Assembly: GCA_905234655.1 (NCBI GenBank)
Contig: CAJOJG010000038.1
Location: 1 to 33,524, forward strand
Length of the DNA stretch: 33,524 nt
Direction: 5' to 3'
Source: an uncultured Bacteroidales bacterium
GTDB taxonomy: Bacteria; Bacteroidota; Bacteroidia; Bacteroidales; UBA3824
Position numbers and translations under genes: made by a program. This document shows, piece after piece, positions 7,205 to 15,407 of the stretch (within the stretch, counting starts at the first letter, position 1; each line of letters starts with the position of its first letter). Below the pieces are notes generated by a model. That model saw only the letters and a list, made by a program, of their open reading frames with translations, had not been told where the DNA came from and ran no database searches.

Positions 7205-7456
7205 TTATGGCTTGACTTTTTGATTTTCAATCTTTTCAAATTTTGACGGCGGCACACCGTAGAGGCAAATTACCTGCCCCGGGGCTTGTCGTTTTGGCGG
7301 AATTATAATATTCACAGTATCAGGCATATTACCGTTGTTATTACCATCGACGGCCACCTTCTCCGCCCTGTGGCACGAGTTGAAGCCCATCGCCGCCAAC
7401 AGTGCCATCAAAATCCCGCACCATTTGCTTGTTATGTATTTCTTGATGTTTGCCAT
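7205..7456 (-). CDS. small radical SAM-associated lipoprotein, probable enzyme substrate
   Basis: From the ATG at 7454-7456 the product has 83 residues. A basic start (MANIKKYITSKW) leads into a hydrophobic stretch and a lipobox FNSC near residue 27, so it should be exported and lipidated. The mature part is short and has a Pro-rich section IIPPKRQAPG followed by CLYGVPPSKF, then a charged tail. The Y-G-x-P segment is what I remember as the conserved element of these radical SAM-associated lipoproteins. Many relatives are longer; this one ends soon after that element. An upstream in-frame ATG at 7480 would leave almost no leader after the promoter box at 7485-7492, so I chose the second ATG. 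It probably forms an operon with the radical SAM gene. Confidence 0.75.
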   Translation of the reverse strand: MANIKKYITSKWCGILMALLAAMGFNSCHRAEKVAVDGNNNGNMPDTVNIIIPPKRQAPGQVICLYGVPPSKFEKIENQKVKP

Positions 7457-7484
7457 TGTCAAAATGCGTGTTTTAAACATTCCA

Positions 7485-7492
7485 CAAATATA
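7485..7492 (-). promoter_or_regulatory. -7 box for the lipoprotein/radical SAM operon
   Basis: TATATTTG on the minus strand fits TAnnTTTG. No good TTTG was seen at the -33 distance. It places the transcript start near 7479 and supports ATG 7456 as the lipoprotein start. Confidence 0.5.
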
Positions 7493-7534
7493 AACAAAAT
7501 CGCGGATATTGAAAAAAATAATTGGAATATTGCA

Positions 7535-8977
7535 TTATTTCTTCCTCATCATCCCTTTCAAGAATCCAACCGCCTCGTCCATCATTGTCACCCGAAACAC
7601 CTTTGATATAACAAAATACACCGCCGCCGTCGTCAAAATCTTCATCATAATCCGCAGATATTCGCCTTCTAAAACCTCTCCCGCAAAATATCCAGCCGTC
7701 ACCGCCGCCGCCGTCGCCAAAACAAATGGCATCACCGCAATCGTCAAATCCCTGAGCCTTACGCCGTTGATTTTGTGGACAAAGTAATGCACGACAAAAA
7801 TCGACATGACATTTGCAGCAGTTCCAGCCGTTACCATCGCCAAAACCCCATGGCTGAACATCAACGCCACGACAGCCACCTGCACTGCGCACCGCGAAAC
7901 CACGCAGAACATCATCGTCCCCGATTGTCCCGCGCTAAGTAGTTGTTTTTGATAGACTTGGCACACTGGGAAAAACGCGCCCCAAACGCACAAGACCGAC
8001 ATTATCGACGCGCTTGGCAGCCACCTCTCCCCTATCGTAATCGTAATGAACTCTGGCGCAACGAGCGCAAGCCCGATCATGCACGGCATCGATATAAAAG
8101 CCGTAACTTCCAACAACTTACAAAAGACATTGAGCCTATTGCCGTCGTCCGCCTTGGACATCACAGGCTGCATGACGTTCTCTATCGCCAACGAAATCGT
8201 CTGTGTGCCGGTGTTTGTCCACTTATAGCCGTTGGAGTAGAAACCGACATCCCGCCGCGTGAAAAACCGTCCCAGCAACACCGTGAAAAAGTTTTCATTC
8301 AAAATATGAAAAATAGTGGTAATCAACAACTTGCTGCTGAACGGCAACATCTCCGCAACTGGCTTGAAGTCAATATGGAAATTTGGTCTGAAATCCGAAT
8401 ACCGCCAAAACATCACAGTCGTAACTGCAATATACACAACGTTTTGAGCCGCGATGACCCAATATGCCATTCCGCATAACGCCATAACGAGCGCAACTGT
8501 CCCGGCGATGAGCGATGCAGTGAGAGTTGCCTTAGCCATCTCCTTGACTTTCAGATTTTTGAAAAGAAAAGCATTGTGCGCCGTTCCAGTTGACGAAATC
8601 AAAAAACCGAGAAACATGAACCTGCCGAGCGGCACGAGTTCCGGCGTGTGGAAAAAGTCGGCGATGAATGGCACACTAAAAAACAGTATTACATACAACA
8701 CGACACCAAGTCCAAGGCTCACCCAAAACACCGAATTGTAGTCGTTGTCACTGATATTCTTGCGGTTAGTGAGGGCGGAGCGGAACCCTGACTCTTGGAT
8801 TGCATTGGCGACAGCGGCAAAAATCGCCAGCATCCCCACCATTCCATAATCTTCCTCGGTAAGAATCCGCGCCAAAAAAATGCCGAAAGCGAGGTTGAGC
8901 AACTGCTGCACAACATTGCTCACCCCGCCCCAAAACAGCCCCTTCGCCGCCGCCTGTTTCAATCCACCTTCTTCCAT
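7535..8977 (-). CDS. polysaccharide/O-antigen flippase of the MOP superfamily (WzxC-like)
   Basis: The 480-residue protein has the length and rhythm of about 12-14 membrane helices seen in lipid-linked oligosaccharide flippases. The N-terminal segment AAAKGLFWGGVSN...LARILTEEDYGMVGMLAIF is typical of the Polysacc_synt/WzxC group. Amphipathic helices and NENFFTVLLGRFF, then DVGFYSNGYKW, mark the second lobe. It should move undecaprenyl-linked sugars across the inner membrane for capsule or LPS. No glycosyltransferases flank it directly; only a broken epimerase lies nearby, so its pathway may be partly lost here or lie elsewhere. It follows map by 55 bases on the same strand. Confidence 0.92.
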   Translation of the reverse strand: MEEGGLKQAAAKGLFWGGVSNVVQQLLNLAFGIFLARILTEEDYGMVGMLAIFAAVANAIQESGFRSALTNRKNISDNDYNSVFWVSLGLGVVLYVILFFSVPFIADFFHTPELVPLGRFMFLGFLISSTGTAHNAFLFKNLKVKEMAKATLTASLIAGTVALVMALCGMAYWVIAAQNVVYIAVTTVMFWRYSDFRPNFHIDFKPVAEMLPFSSKLLITTIFHILNENFFTVLLGRFFTRRDVGFYSNGYKWTNTGTQTISLAIENVMQPVMSKADDGNRLNVFCKLLEVTAFISMPCMIGLALVAPEFITITIGERWLPSASIMSVLCVWGAFFPVCQVYQKQLLSAGQSGTMMFCVVSRCAVQVAVVALMFSHGVLAMVTAGTAANVMSIFVVHYFVHKINGVRLRDLTIAVMPFVLATAAAVTAGYFAGEVLEGEYLRIMMKILTTAAVYFVISKVFRVTMMDEAVGFLKGMMRKK

Positions 8978-9005
8978 ACCTTCCTTAAAACGTGAATTTT
9001 CGTCT

Positions 9006-9021
9006 GCCGCCGTCAGGCGGC
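9006..9021. repeat. hairpin GCCGCC-GTCA-GGCGGC between map and the flippase gene
   Basis: A perfect six-pair G/C hairpin with a four-base loop, without a T-run on the minus strand. It could protect an mRNA end or attenuate read-through from map. A close relative is at 6030-6043. Confidence 0.55.
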
Positions 9022-9032
9022 GTGAATTATCG

Positions 9033-9893
9033 TTAATGCGTGAGTATTTCGACGCCGGTTTCGGTCATCACAAGTGTATGTTCCCACTGCGCCGACGGCA
9101 ACTCGTCCTCGGTGACGACAGTCCAGTCGTTTTCCTCGTCGATGAAAACCTGCCACTTGCCCATGTTGACCATCGGCTCGATTGTGAAACACATGCCCGG
9201 CACGAGCAACATCCCGGTGCCCTTCTTGCCGTAATGCTCAACCTCCGGGTCGTCGTGGAATTTGAGCCCCACGCCATGTCCACAGAGGTCGCGGACAACA
9301 GTGTAGCCGTTCCTGTGCGCGTGTTCCTGGATTGCATTGCCGATGTCGCCGACGAAACAATACGGCTTGCAGGCGGCGATGCCAACTTCGAGACATTCCT
9401 TTGCGACGCGCACAAGGCGTTCCTTCTCGGGCGTTGTCTTTCCGATGATGTACATGCGCGATGCGTCGGCATAATAGCCGTCGAGGATTGTTGTAACGTC
9501 CACATTCACAATGTCGCCATTCTTCAGCACGACATCGTCGCTCGGTATCCCGTGGCAGACTTCCTCGTTTATGGACACGCAACAACTTTTCGGAAAGCCC
9601 TCAAAACCAAGCGTCGCCGGGGTTGCGCCGTGCGAGACGGTGTATTCATGCACCATCTTGTCGATTTCGTTTGTGGTCATGCCCGCGTGGATATTTTCGG
9701 CGACGAGGTCGAGCAGCGCGGTATTGACCACACCGCTTTTCCTGATGCCCTCTATCTGCCCGGGAGTGAGGATAAGCCCGCGACGCGGCACTAGCCGGCC
9801 CTTGTCCTGCCAGTAGAGGATTTTCTTGTCCATCTCTGTAAGCGGCTGTCCCTTAGGAACAAACCAATTCTTTTTCTTCTTGAAAAGACCCAT
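9033..9893 (-). CDS. map: type I methionine aminopeptidase
   Basis: This cytosolic metalloenzyme removes the initiator methionine from new proteins. All five metal ligands can be read: Asp132 and Asp143 (VNVDVTTILDGYYADAS), His206 (GHGVGL), Glu239 (TIEPM) and Glu271 (QWEHT). The substrate His114 is in CHGIP. The 286 residues include an N-terminal extension of about 40 (MGLFKKKKNWFVPKGQPL...) ahead of the usual ILTPGQIEGIRKSG start of the fold; such extensions are common in Bacteroidota and lack the Cys pairs of SEC-C type extensions. It is expressed divergently from the histidine kinase gene. Confidence 0.96.
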   Translation of the reverse strand: MGLFKKKKNWFVPKGQPLTEMDKKILYWQDKGRLVPRRGLILTPGQIEGIRKSGVVNTALLDLVAENIHAGMTTNEIDKMVHEYTVSHGATPATLGFEGFPKSCCVSINEEVCHGIPSDDVVLKNGDIVNVDVTTILDGYYADASRMYIIGKTTPEKERLVRVAKECLEVGIAACKPYCFVGDIGNAIQEHAHRNGYTVVRDLCGHGVGLKFHDDPEVEHYGKKGTGMLLVPGMCFTIEPMVNMGKWQVFIDEENDWTVVTEDELPSAQWEHTLVMTETGVEILTH

Positions 9894-9927
9894 TTTAATA
9901 TTATTTTTTTAGAATCATTACAATTTG

Positions 9928-9935
9928 CAAAGATA
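9928..9935 (-). promoter_or_regulatory. -7 box for map
   Basis: TATCTTTG on the minus strand, about 35 bases before the map ATG, fits TAnnTTTG. The -33 element is not clear. Confidence 0.55.
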
Positions 9936-9979
9936 AATAAAAATTTTCAGTGATTATATGCCAAACACAAAAAAATTAC

Positions 9980-9987
9980 TAAATTTG
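9980..9987 (+). promoter_or_regulatory. -7 box for the histidine kinase gene
   Basis: TAAATTTG fits the Bacteroidota -7 consensus; a weak TATG lies 19 bases upstream. A start near 9994 leaves a leader of about 25 bases before ATG 10019, which is why the in-frame TTG at 10001 is not used as the start. Confidence 0.55.
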
Positions 9988-10018
9988 CACTTGGCGAATT
10001 TTGAAAATACTAAAAGTT

Positions 10019-12391
10019 ATGGGAAAACGACTGCTCATATTACTGTTGTCAATGGTCATGGCGCTCGGTATGCTGATTACCGAATGTCAGACGCTCCATG
10101 CCCAGACCGACAGCACGCAACAGGCAATCGACGAAAAAGACTACGTACTGCTCATAACCTCATACGCCCACGACTCAAAACAAGTCACCGAATTCATGCA
10201 GGAATACGAGACATGGACTTCAGGGGACACCATAAAACTCGAAATCCAAATCGAGAGCATGGGCGTGCTTTCACTCGACAACTGCAACGAGTGGCGGGAC
10301 AAAATCCGGACTATCATCAAACGCCAAGACCTCAAATACCTCAAGGCAATTATCCTCATCGGACAGGAGGCGTGGGCATCATACTTGAGCCTTGGAGACT
10401 ATATACCCAAAGTCCCGTTCTACGGCACGAGAGTAAGCAAAATGGGGCTCGAAATCCCGGAAAACATCCAAAATCCGACGACATGGGAGCCTATGAGCGT
10501 CTCGAACTCAAAACTCGTCGAGAACATCGGATTCGGCGGGGCGACATACTACGACTTCGACATTAAAGCCAACATCGAACTGATAATGAGCCTGTTCCCT
10601 GACACGAAGCACATCGCCGTCCTGACCGACAACTCCTACGGCGGTCTGTCCATCCATGCCAACTTCAGGAAAGTAATGCACGAGCATTTCGGCGAAATCG
10701 ACGCCATAACCATCGACGGCCGCAAACTCTCCATCCGCCAAATCCAGCACACGATAACACGGCTGCCGGACAAGACAGCACTGCTCTTAGGCACATGGCG
10801 CGTCGACAACCGTGGGGCATTCTTCACAGACAGGCTGCTCGGCGAACTGCTCAGCCCAAGGCGCGACATCCCGACCTTCTCACTGACCGGCCTCGGAATG
10901 CGCGACGTGGCTATCGCCGGAATATACCCCGACTACCGCGAGCCGCTCAGCACGTCATTCGCCACGGCCTTCAAGCAGATTTACACAGGCGAAAAACAAA
11001 TCGAGTTCGTGTCCATCCACAACGAACTTACCGTGAACATGGGCAACATGAGGAAAATGGGCATAACGCCCACCCAACTGCCCGGTGTCTACAAAATAAT
11101 CGACAACGAAAGCGAAAAGGTCATACGGTACAGACGCTACTTGATTATCGTCGGGGTACTGTCCACGGTGATACTCCTGACGCTCATTTACACTATCATC
11201 TTGACATTCAAGATGAAAAAGCAAAACGAAAAGCTCAACCAGCAGGCCAACGAACTTAAAATCGCCAAAGAGCAGGCGGAAATTTCGGACAAACTCAAAA
11301 GCGCGTTCCTCGCCAACATCAGCCACGAGTTCCGCACTCCGCTTAACGCAATCACAGGGTTCACACGGCTGCTCAACCAGACTAACTCCGTCGAGAACAT
11401 AAAAGAATACCTCAAATACATCACCGACAGCACCGACAAGTTGCTCCGGCTGATGACAATGATTGTCGACTTCGCAAAAATCGACACCGGCATAATCGAC
11501 TTTGAAATGGTGGAGACCGACGTCGCGTCCATCTTCAGGAAAATCCAAGACAAATTCGCCCCAAAAATCCCAAAAGAAATCCAGTTCGACTGCTACATCC
11601 CGTATGAATGTAAAATAACATACGACCCCGAAAAACTCGAACAGATTGTGTCGATATTCTTAGACAACGCCATTAAGTTCACACGAAGCGGAAGGATCAC
11701 GATAGGATTCTTCGCCACGCCAAAGAGCATAAAGACATACGTCACAGACACTGGAATCGGAATCCAGGACACATACATTCCGAAAATCTTCGACCGCTTC
11801 GAGAAACTTGACAAATTCTCCGAAGGCACCGGCATCGGGCTTGCCCTCGTCAAGACGCTCATCGACAAGTCAAACGGCGACATAAAGATTGTCTCGCGGC
11901 CGGACGTCGGCAGCAGGTTCATCGCCGAGATTCCATGCCAGGTGATAAGTCCGACCGCCGATTTAAAAAAATACGACAAGACGGCTGAACTCCTTGACGC
12001 TGACTCCCTTATAGTGGACAAACAACTCGAACAGCCACTGAAAATCCTCGTCGCGGAGGACAACACAAACAACTACAAAATCATAGAATCAATACTCCGC
12101 ACCCACAACATCACGCGCGCCACCACCGGCACAGAAGCCGTGAAAGCCGTCCAAAACGACTGGTACGACATCGTGCTGATGGACATCAAGATGCCCGAAA
12201 TGGACGGCATAACCGCTACAAAGGAAATCCGCAAATTCGACCTCTCGACGCCCATAATCGCCGTGTCCGCATACGAACAGGACATATACAAGCCGAAGGC
12301 GGAGACCGCCGGGTGCGACTGCTTCATAGAAAAACCATTCACAAGGAACAAACTGTACACCGCGATACTGGGAATAATGAACAAAAAATAA
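10019..12391 (+). CDS. hybrid sensor histidine kinase with periplasmic binding-protein-like sensor
   Basis: The 790-residue protein starts with a signal/anchor (KRLLILLLSMVMALGMLI). A periplasmic domain of about 320 residues reads like an ABC-transporter substrate-binding fold (VLLITSYAHDS, AIILIGQEAW, HIAVLTDNSYGG). A membrane helix lies near 372-397 and a short coiled coil follows. The kinase core has the H-box His436 in NISHEFRTPLNAI, the N-box Asn550 in FLDNAIKF, G1 DTGIGI (577-582) and G2 GTGIGL (603-608). A receiver domain closes the protein, with acidic pair Glu680/Asp681, phospho-acceptor Asp722 (LMDIKMPEMDG), Ser750 and Lys772. There is no Hpt or DNA-binding output domain, so phosphate must pass to another protein not encoded here. 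Confidence 0.93.
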   Translation: MGKRLLILLLSMVMALGMLITECQTLHAQTDSTQQAIDEKDYVLLITSYAHDSKQVTEFMQEYETWTSGDTIKLEIQIESMGVLSLDNCNEWRDKIRTIIKRQDLKYLKAIILIGQEAWASYLSLGDYIPKVPFYGTRVSKMGLEIPENIQNPTTWEPMSVSNSKLVENIGFGGATYYDFDIKANIELIMSLFPDTKHIAVLTDNSYGGLSIHANFRKVMHEHFGEIDAITIDGRKLSIRQIQHTITRLPDKTALLLGTWRVDNRGAFFTDRLLGELLSPRRDIPTFSLTGLGMRDVAIAGIYPDYREPLSTSFATAFKQIYTGEKQIEFVSIHNELTVNMGNMRKMGITPTQLPGVYKIIDNESEKVIRYRRYLIIVGVLSTVILLTLIYTIILTFKMKKQNEKLNQQANELKIAKEQAEISDKLKSAFLANISHEFRTPLNAITGFTRLLNQTNSVENIKEYLKYITDSTDKLLRLMTMIVDFAKIDTGIIDFEMVETDVASIFRKIQDKFAPKIPKEIQFDCYIPYECKITYDPEKLEQIVSIFLDNAIKFTRSGRITIGFFATPKSIKTYVTDTGIGIQDTYIPKIFDRFEKLDKFSEGTGIGLALVKTLIDKSNGDIKIVSRPDVGSRFIAEIPCQVISPTADLKKYDKTAELLDADSLIVDKQLEQPLKILVAEDNTNNYKIIESILRTHNITRATTGTEAVKAVQNDWYDIVLMDIKMPEMDGITATKEIRKFDLSTPIIAVSAYEQDIYKPKAETAGCDCFIEKPFTRNKLYTAILGIMNKK

Positions 12392-12411
12392 AAAATTTTG
12401 TTCTACAAAAA

Positions 12412-12443
12412 TTTGTTAATTGAACCTATTTTGAATACCTTTG
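12412..12443 (+). promoter_or_regulatory. promoter of the sirtuin-S41 peptidase operon
   Basis: TTTG at 12412-12415 and TACCTTTG at 12436-12443 are 20 bases apart, an excellent Bacteroidota promoter. It lies 20 bases past the histidine kinase stop, so the sirtuin has its own start of transcription and the upstream reading frame from 12398 is not translated. Confidence 0.75.
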
Positions 12444-12469
12444 CGCATAGAAACAAAAACCGACTTAAC

Positions 12470-13210
12470 ATGGAATACTCACAAATCGCGTCACTGATAC
12501 GCAACTCAAAAAACGCAATCGCATTCACCGGCGCAGGCATCAGCGTCGAGAGCGGAATACCCCCATTCAGGGGTAATGGCGGACTATGGAACAAATACGA
12601 CCCCGGCTTCCTGACGTTGTCCACATTCCACCGCCAGCCCGAAAAATCGTGGGCGATTATTAAGGAAATCTTCTACGACCACTGGGGAGAGGCATCGCCC
12701 AACCCGGCGCACATCGCATTGGCGGAACTCGAACAGATGGGATTCCTAAAGGGAATCGTGACCATGAACATCGACAACCTCCACCAAAAAGCCGGAAGCA
12801 AGAACGTCATCGAGTACCACGGAACTATCGGCGAACTCGTATGCGAGAAGTGCGGAAAGAAATACCCGTTCAAGAAAGTGGACCTCGAAAAAATCCCGCC
12901 AAGATGCACATGCGGCTCTATCCTAAAACCAAACTTCGTATTCTTTGAAGAAGGAATACCCACCGAAGCATTCCACAAGTCCCAGGAACTTGCCGTGAAA
13001 GCCGACCTCGTGCTTGTCGTAGGAACCACGGGCGAAGTCGCGCCGGCATCATACATCCCGCTAATCGCAAAACAGCGCGGCGCAGTAATCATCGAAATCA
13101 ACCCCGCCGAATCGACATACACCCACGGAACAACCGACATCTACATACCCAAAAAGGCTGGAGAAGCCCTCGCGGAAATCGCAAAGGAGGTTAAAAATCA
13201 GTCCAAATGA
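12470..13210 (+). CDS. sirtuin (SIR2) NAD-dependent protein deacylase
   Basis: The 246-residue enzyme removes acyl groups from lysines with NAD+. Visible motifs are the NAD-binding GAGIS (21-25) and PPFRG (31-35), the catalytic His117 in EYHGTIG, a zinc site Cys125-x2-Cys128 and Cys146-x-Cys148, and VVGTTGEVAPAS. The NAD-contact motif, usually T-Q-N-[IV]-D, reads TMNID (98-102): the Gln is replaced by Met. The zinc loop is followed by KPNFVFFEE rather than the usual RPxVVxFGE. These changes may alter nicotinamide or acyl preference. The ATG follows a strong promoter by about 20 bases. The TGA overlaps the next gene's ATG, so the two are probably translationally coupled. Confidence 0.93.
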   Translation: MEYSQIASLIRNSKNAIAFTGAGISVESGIPPFRGNGGLWNKYDPGFLTLSTFHRQPEKSWAIIKEIFYDHWGEASPNPAHIALAELEQMGFLKGIVTMNIDNLHQKAGSKNVIEYHGTIGELVCEKCGKKYPFKKVDLEKIPPRCTCGSILKPNFVFFEEGIPTEAFHKSQELAVKADLVLVVGTTGEVAPASYIPLIAKQRGAVIIEINPAESTYTHGTTDIYIPKKAGEALAEIAKEVKNQSK

Positions 13211-14802
13211 AAAAAATAATACAGATAGCGGCAGCATTGGCACTGACCATTGCTGCCGTTAATGATGTCAAGGCGCAGAACGAGAGCCAATACTCTGACA
13301 CGGACAAGATTATCGAGATTGCAAAACTGATTAACACCGTCTACCCTGACACAATGCCCCAGGCCAAGATATTCGACTACACGCTCCACGCGATGCTCCT
13401 TATGCTCGACCCCCACTCCGTATACAAAAACCCGGAAGAAGCCGCCGAAGACAACAAGCAGAACAACTGTGACAAAGTCGGAATCGGCGCGTATTACGCC
13501 ACATACAACGACACGCTGACCGTCATCGACGTCAAGCCGCGCACCCCGGCAGCAAAAGCAGGGCTGAAAAACGGAACAAAAGTCGAAAGCATAAACGACG
13601 AGAAAGTCGCAAACAGAATCCTCTCCGACGACGACATACTTGACATCATCGCGCTCCGGGAAGATTCCATAAAGCTAAACATCTACCGTCCGCACGGTGG
13701 CATAAAGACCGTCACAATCCCAAGAATCCAACTCCAACAAAACACAATCTCGGCTTGCTACGCACCCAACGACTCGACCACATACCTGAAAATCACGACT
13801 TTCAACAGATACACCGGCTCCCAGTTCAAGAAAGCCATCGGCAACATGTCGCGCAAAGAACTCAAGAACGTGATCATCGACCTCCGGGACAACCGTGGCG
13901 GCACGCTGACCTCCGCAAAAGAAATCCTCAACCAAATCACCCCGGCAAACATGATGCTCTATAAAATGGTTAACAAACACCACGAAATCCCGCCAGAGTT
14001 CGCCAACAAAGACGGCAAACTAAAACAAAGCCGCATCTACATCCTCATCAACGAGGCCAGCGGCTCGGCGAGCGAAGTCGTCGCAAGCAGCGTCCAAGAC
14101 AACGACCGAGGAATAATCATTGGACGGCGCAGCTACGGAAAAGGAATGTCACAACAAGTCATCACCCTCAAGGACGGCTCGAAGGTCAACATCACTAACG
14201 GCTGGATTCAGGCTCCGTCCGGCCGCCATATCCAAAAGCCGTTCACACGCGGGAAGTACACCGAATACTTCGACGAGATAAGCCAACGCCGCGCCCGTTT
14301 GGAACACCTATACGCCGACAGCATATCCACCACAGGAAAGCCGATGCACAAAACAGTCATCAGAAACCGAATTGTTTACGGTCAGATGGGCGTTGTGCCT
14401 GACCTCTTCGTCGCCGAAGACTCCACGAACAAGCCCCAAAACATGCGCGACACAATCTACATCGACATTATCCACGACTTTGCCTATAAATATGTCGACG
14501 CCCACCGCGCACGGCTGAACTCCACATACGGCAGCTTCAAGAAATTTGAGACAAACTTCCACGTCTCGGACGCGATAGAAATGGCGATACGCCGCCCCAC
14601 GTCGCCGCTCGAAAACATCATGGAAGCCCCGATGCCACAACCCTCGAACAAATACGTCAAAACATTCATAAAAGCCAGCATCGCCGAAGCACTCTTTGGC
14701 GAAAACGAGTTCCGTCAGATACTGAACGAGGCGGACAGCGACTTCAAAGCCGCAATCCGCCTCGTCACGAATCCCCAAAGTTATTGGAATTACCTCCATT
14801 GA
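13207..14802 (+). CDS. secreted S41-family C-terminal processing peptidase (tail-specific protease-like)
   Basis: The 531-residue protein has a signal peptide (MKKIIQIAAALALTIAAVNDVKA, with cleavage before QNES). A PDZ domain lies around residues 90-180 (ARTPAAKAGLKNG-type segment PRTPAAKAGLKNGTKVESI). The S41 core includes the strand LKNVIIDLRDNRGGT, the nucleophile Ser287 in SGSASE and the general base Lys312 in SYGKG. The 25-residue spacing equals that of the E. coli Prc Ser452/Lys477 dyad. The C-terminal 150 residues are helical and less conserved. It should cleave envelope proteins from the C-terminus. Its ATG overlaps the sirtuin stop (ATGA). A hairpin at 14823-14859 may end the transcript. 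Confidence 0.93.
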   Translation: MKKIIQIAAALALTIAAVNDVKAQNESQYSDTDKIIEIAKLINTVYPDTMPQAKIFDYTLHAMLLMLDPHSVYKNPEEAAEDNKQNNCDKVGIGAYYATYNDTLTVIDVKPRTPAAKAGLKNGTKVESINDEKVANRILSDDDILDIIALREDSIKLNIYRPHGGIKTVTIPRIQLQQNTISACYAPNDSTTYLKITTFNRYTGSQFKKAIGNMSRKELKNVIIDLRDNRGGTLTSAKEILNQITPANMMLYKMVNKHHEIPPEFANKDGKLKQSRIYILINEASGSASEVVASSVQDNDRGIIIGRRSYGKGMSQQVITLKDGSKVNITNGWIQAPSGRHIQKPFTRGKYTEYFDEISQRRARLEHLYADSISTTGKPMHKTVIRNRIVYGQMGVVPDLFVAEDSTNKPQNMRDTIYIDIIHDFAYKYVDAHRARLNSTYGSFKKFETNFHVSDAIEMAIRRPTSPLENIMEAPMPQPSNKYVKTFIKASIAEALFGENEFRQILNEADSDFKAAIRLVTNPQSYWNYLH

Positions 14803-14822
14803 ATCCAAAAAATGTGTCAGTG

Positions 14823-14859
14823 GTGATGGAGCGCAGACTTTCCGTCCGAACTCCATCAC
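14823..14859. terminator. hairpin between convergent genes
   Basis: GTGATGGAG (14823-14831) pairs perfectly with CTCCATCAC (14851-14859). It sits between the S41 gene stop and the stop of the Asp-rich gene. No T-run follows on either strand, so it is a likely but not classical terminator. Confidence 0.5.
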
Positions 14860-14862
14860 TCT

Positions 14863-15345
14863 CTAATACCTGCTGTCATAGTCATCGAAATAGCCGCCGC
14901 CATCGTTCTCGAGATACGTATCGAGGTCGTCGTCAAAATCGTCGTCAGAGATTGTCGTGTAATTGTCAAAATCCCTGAAATCGTCATTGTAGAACGCGCT
15001 GTCGTCTATCTCGTCGTCATCAGGCTCCGAGTTGCGGTGACGCTGCCGTGAAGGCCTGCCGTCATTGTCAAAATCACTGTCGAACACATCCAAGTCGTCG
15101 TCACTAAGCTCGTCCGCAAAATCGTCAAGGTCGTCGAGGTCGAGGTCGTCCAGATCCACGCCTTCTATCTCGTCGTCGAACTTGTCCAACAAGTCGTCGC
15201 CGGAAAGGTCGTCATAGTCGTCCCCGTCGTCAACATCATCCATGTCGTCGCCGCCTTCAAACCTGCTGTCGAACTCCTCGTCTTCCTCAGCAAGTGACTT
15301 CTTCTTACGAGGCGCAGCCTCATAAGTCATATTCTTAAAGTTCAT
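14863..15345 (-). CDS. Asp-rich, highly acidic protein of unknown function
   Basis: The 160-residue product is dominated by Asp, in runs such as DDLDDLDLDDLDDF and DDDFDDDLDTYLEND, with few hydrophobic residues. It has a short basic segment near the N-terminus (PRKKKSLAEED) and an RPSRQRHRN patch near residue 100. There is no signal peptide or membrane segment. It is predicted to be disordered and strongly negative, so cation binding or DNA/basic-protein mimicry are possible, but nothing proves either. The frame shows consistent GAC/GAT codon use and ends in a Tyr/Gly-rich tail (GGGYFDDYDSRY). It lies 62 bases downstream of the secreted protein gene and may share its transcript. I do not recognise a family. 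Confidence 0.8.
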   Translation of the reverse strand: MNFKNMTYEAAPRKKKSLAEEDEEFDSRFEGGDDMDDVDDGDDYDDLSGDDLLDKFDDEIEGVDLDDLDLDDLDDFADELSDDDLDVFDSDFDNDGRPSRQRHRNSEPDDDEIDDSAFYNDDFRDFDNYTTISDDDFDDDLDTYLENDGGGYFDDYDSRY

Positions 15346-15407
15346 TTTGATTAAATGTTTGTTTGCTTAAATCAATTAGTATACGTTGGTTTCTCTATTA
15401 TCAATCT

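Noticed and set aside
8880..9794. Plus-strand ORF of 304 codons
   Set aside because: It mirrors map and the start of the flippase gene; the metal ligands and membrane helices are on the minus strand.
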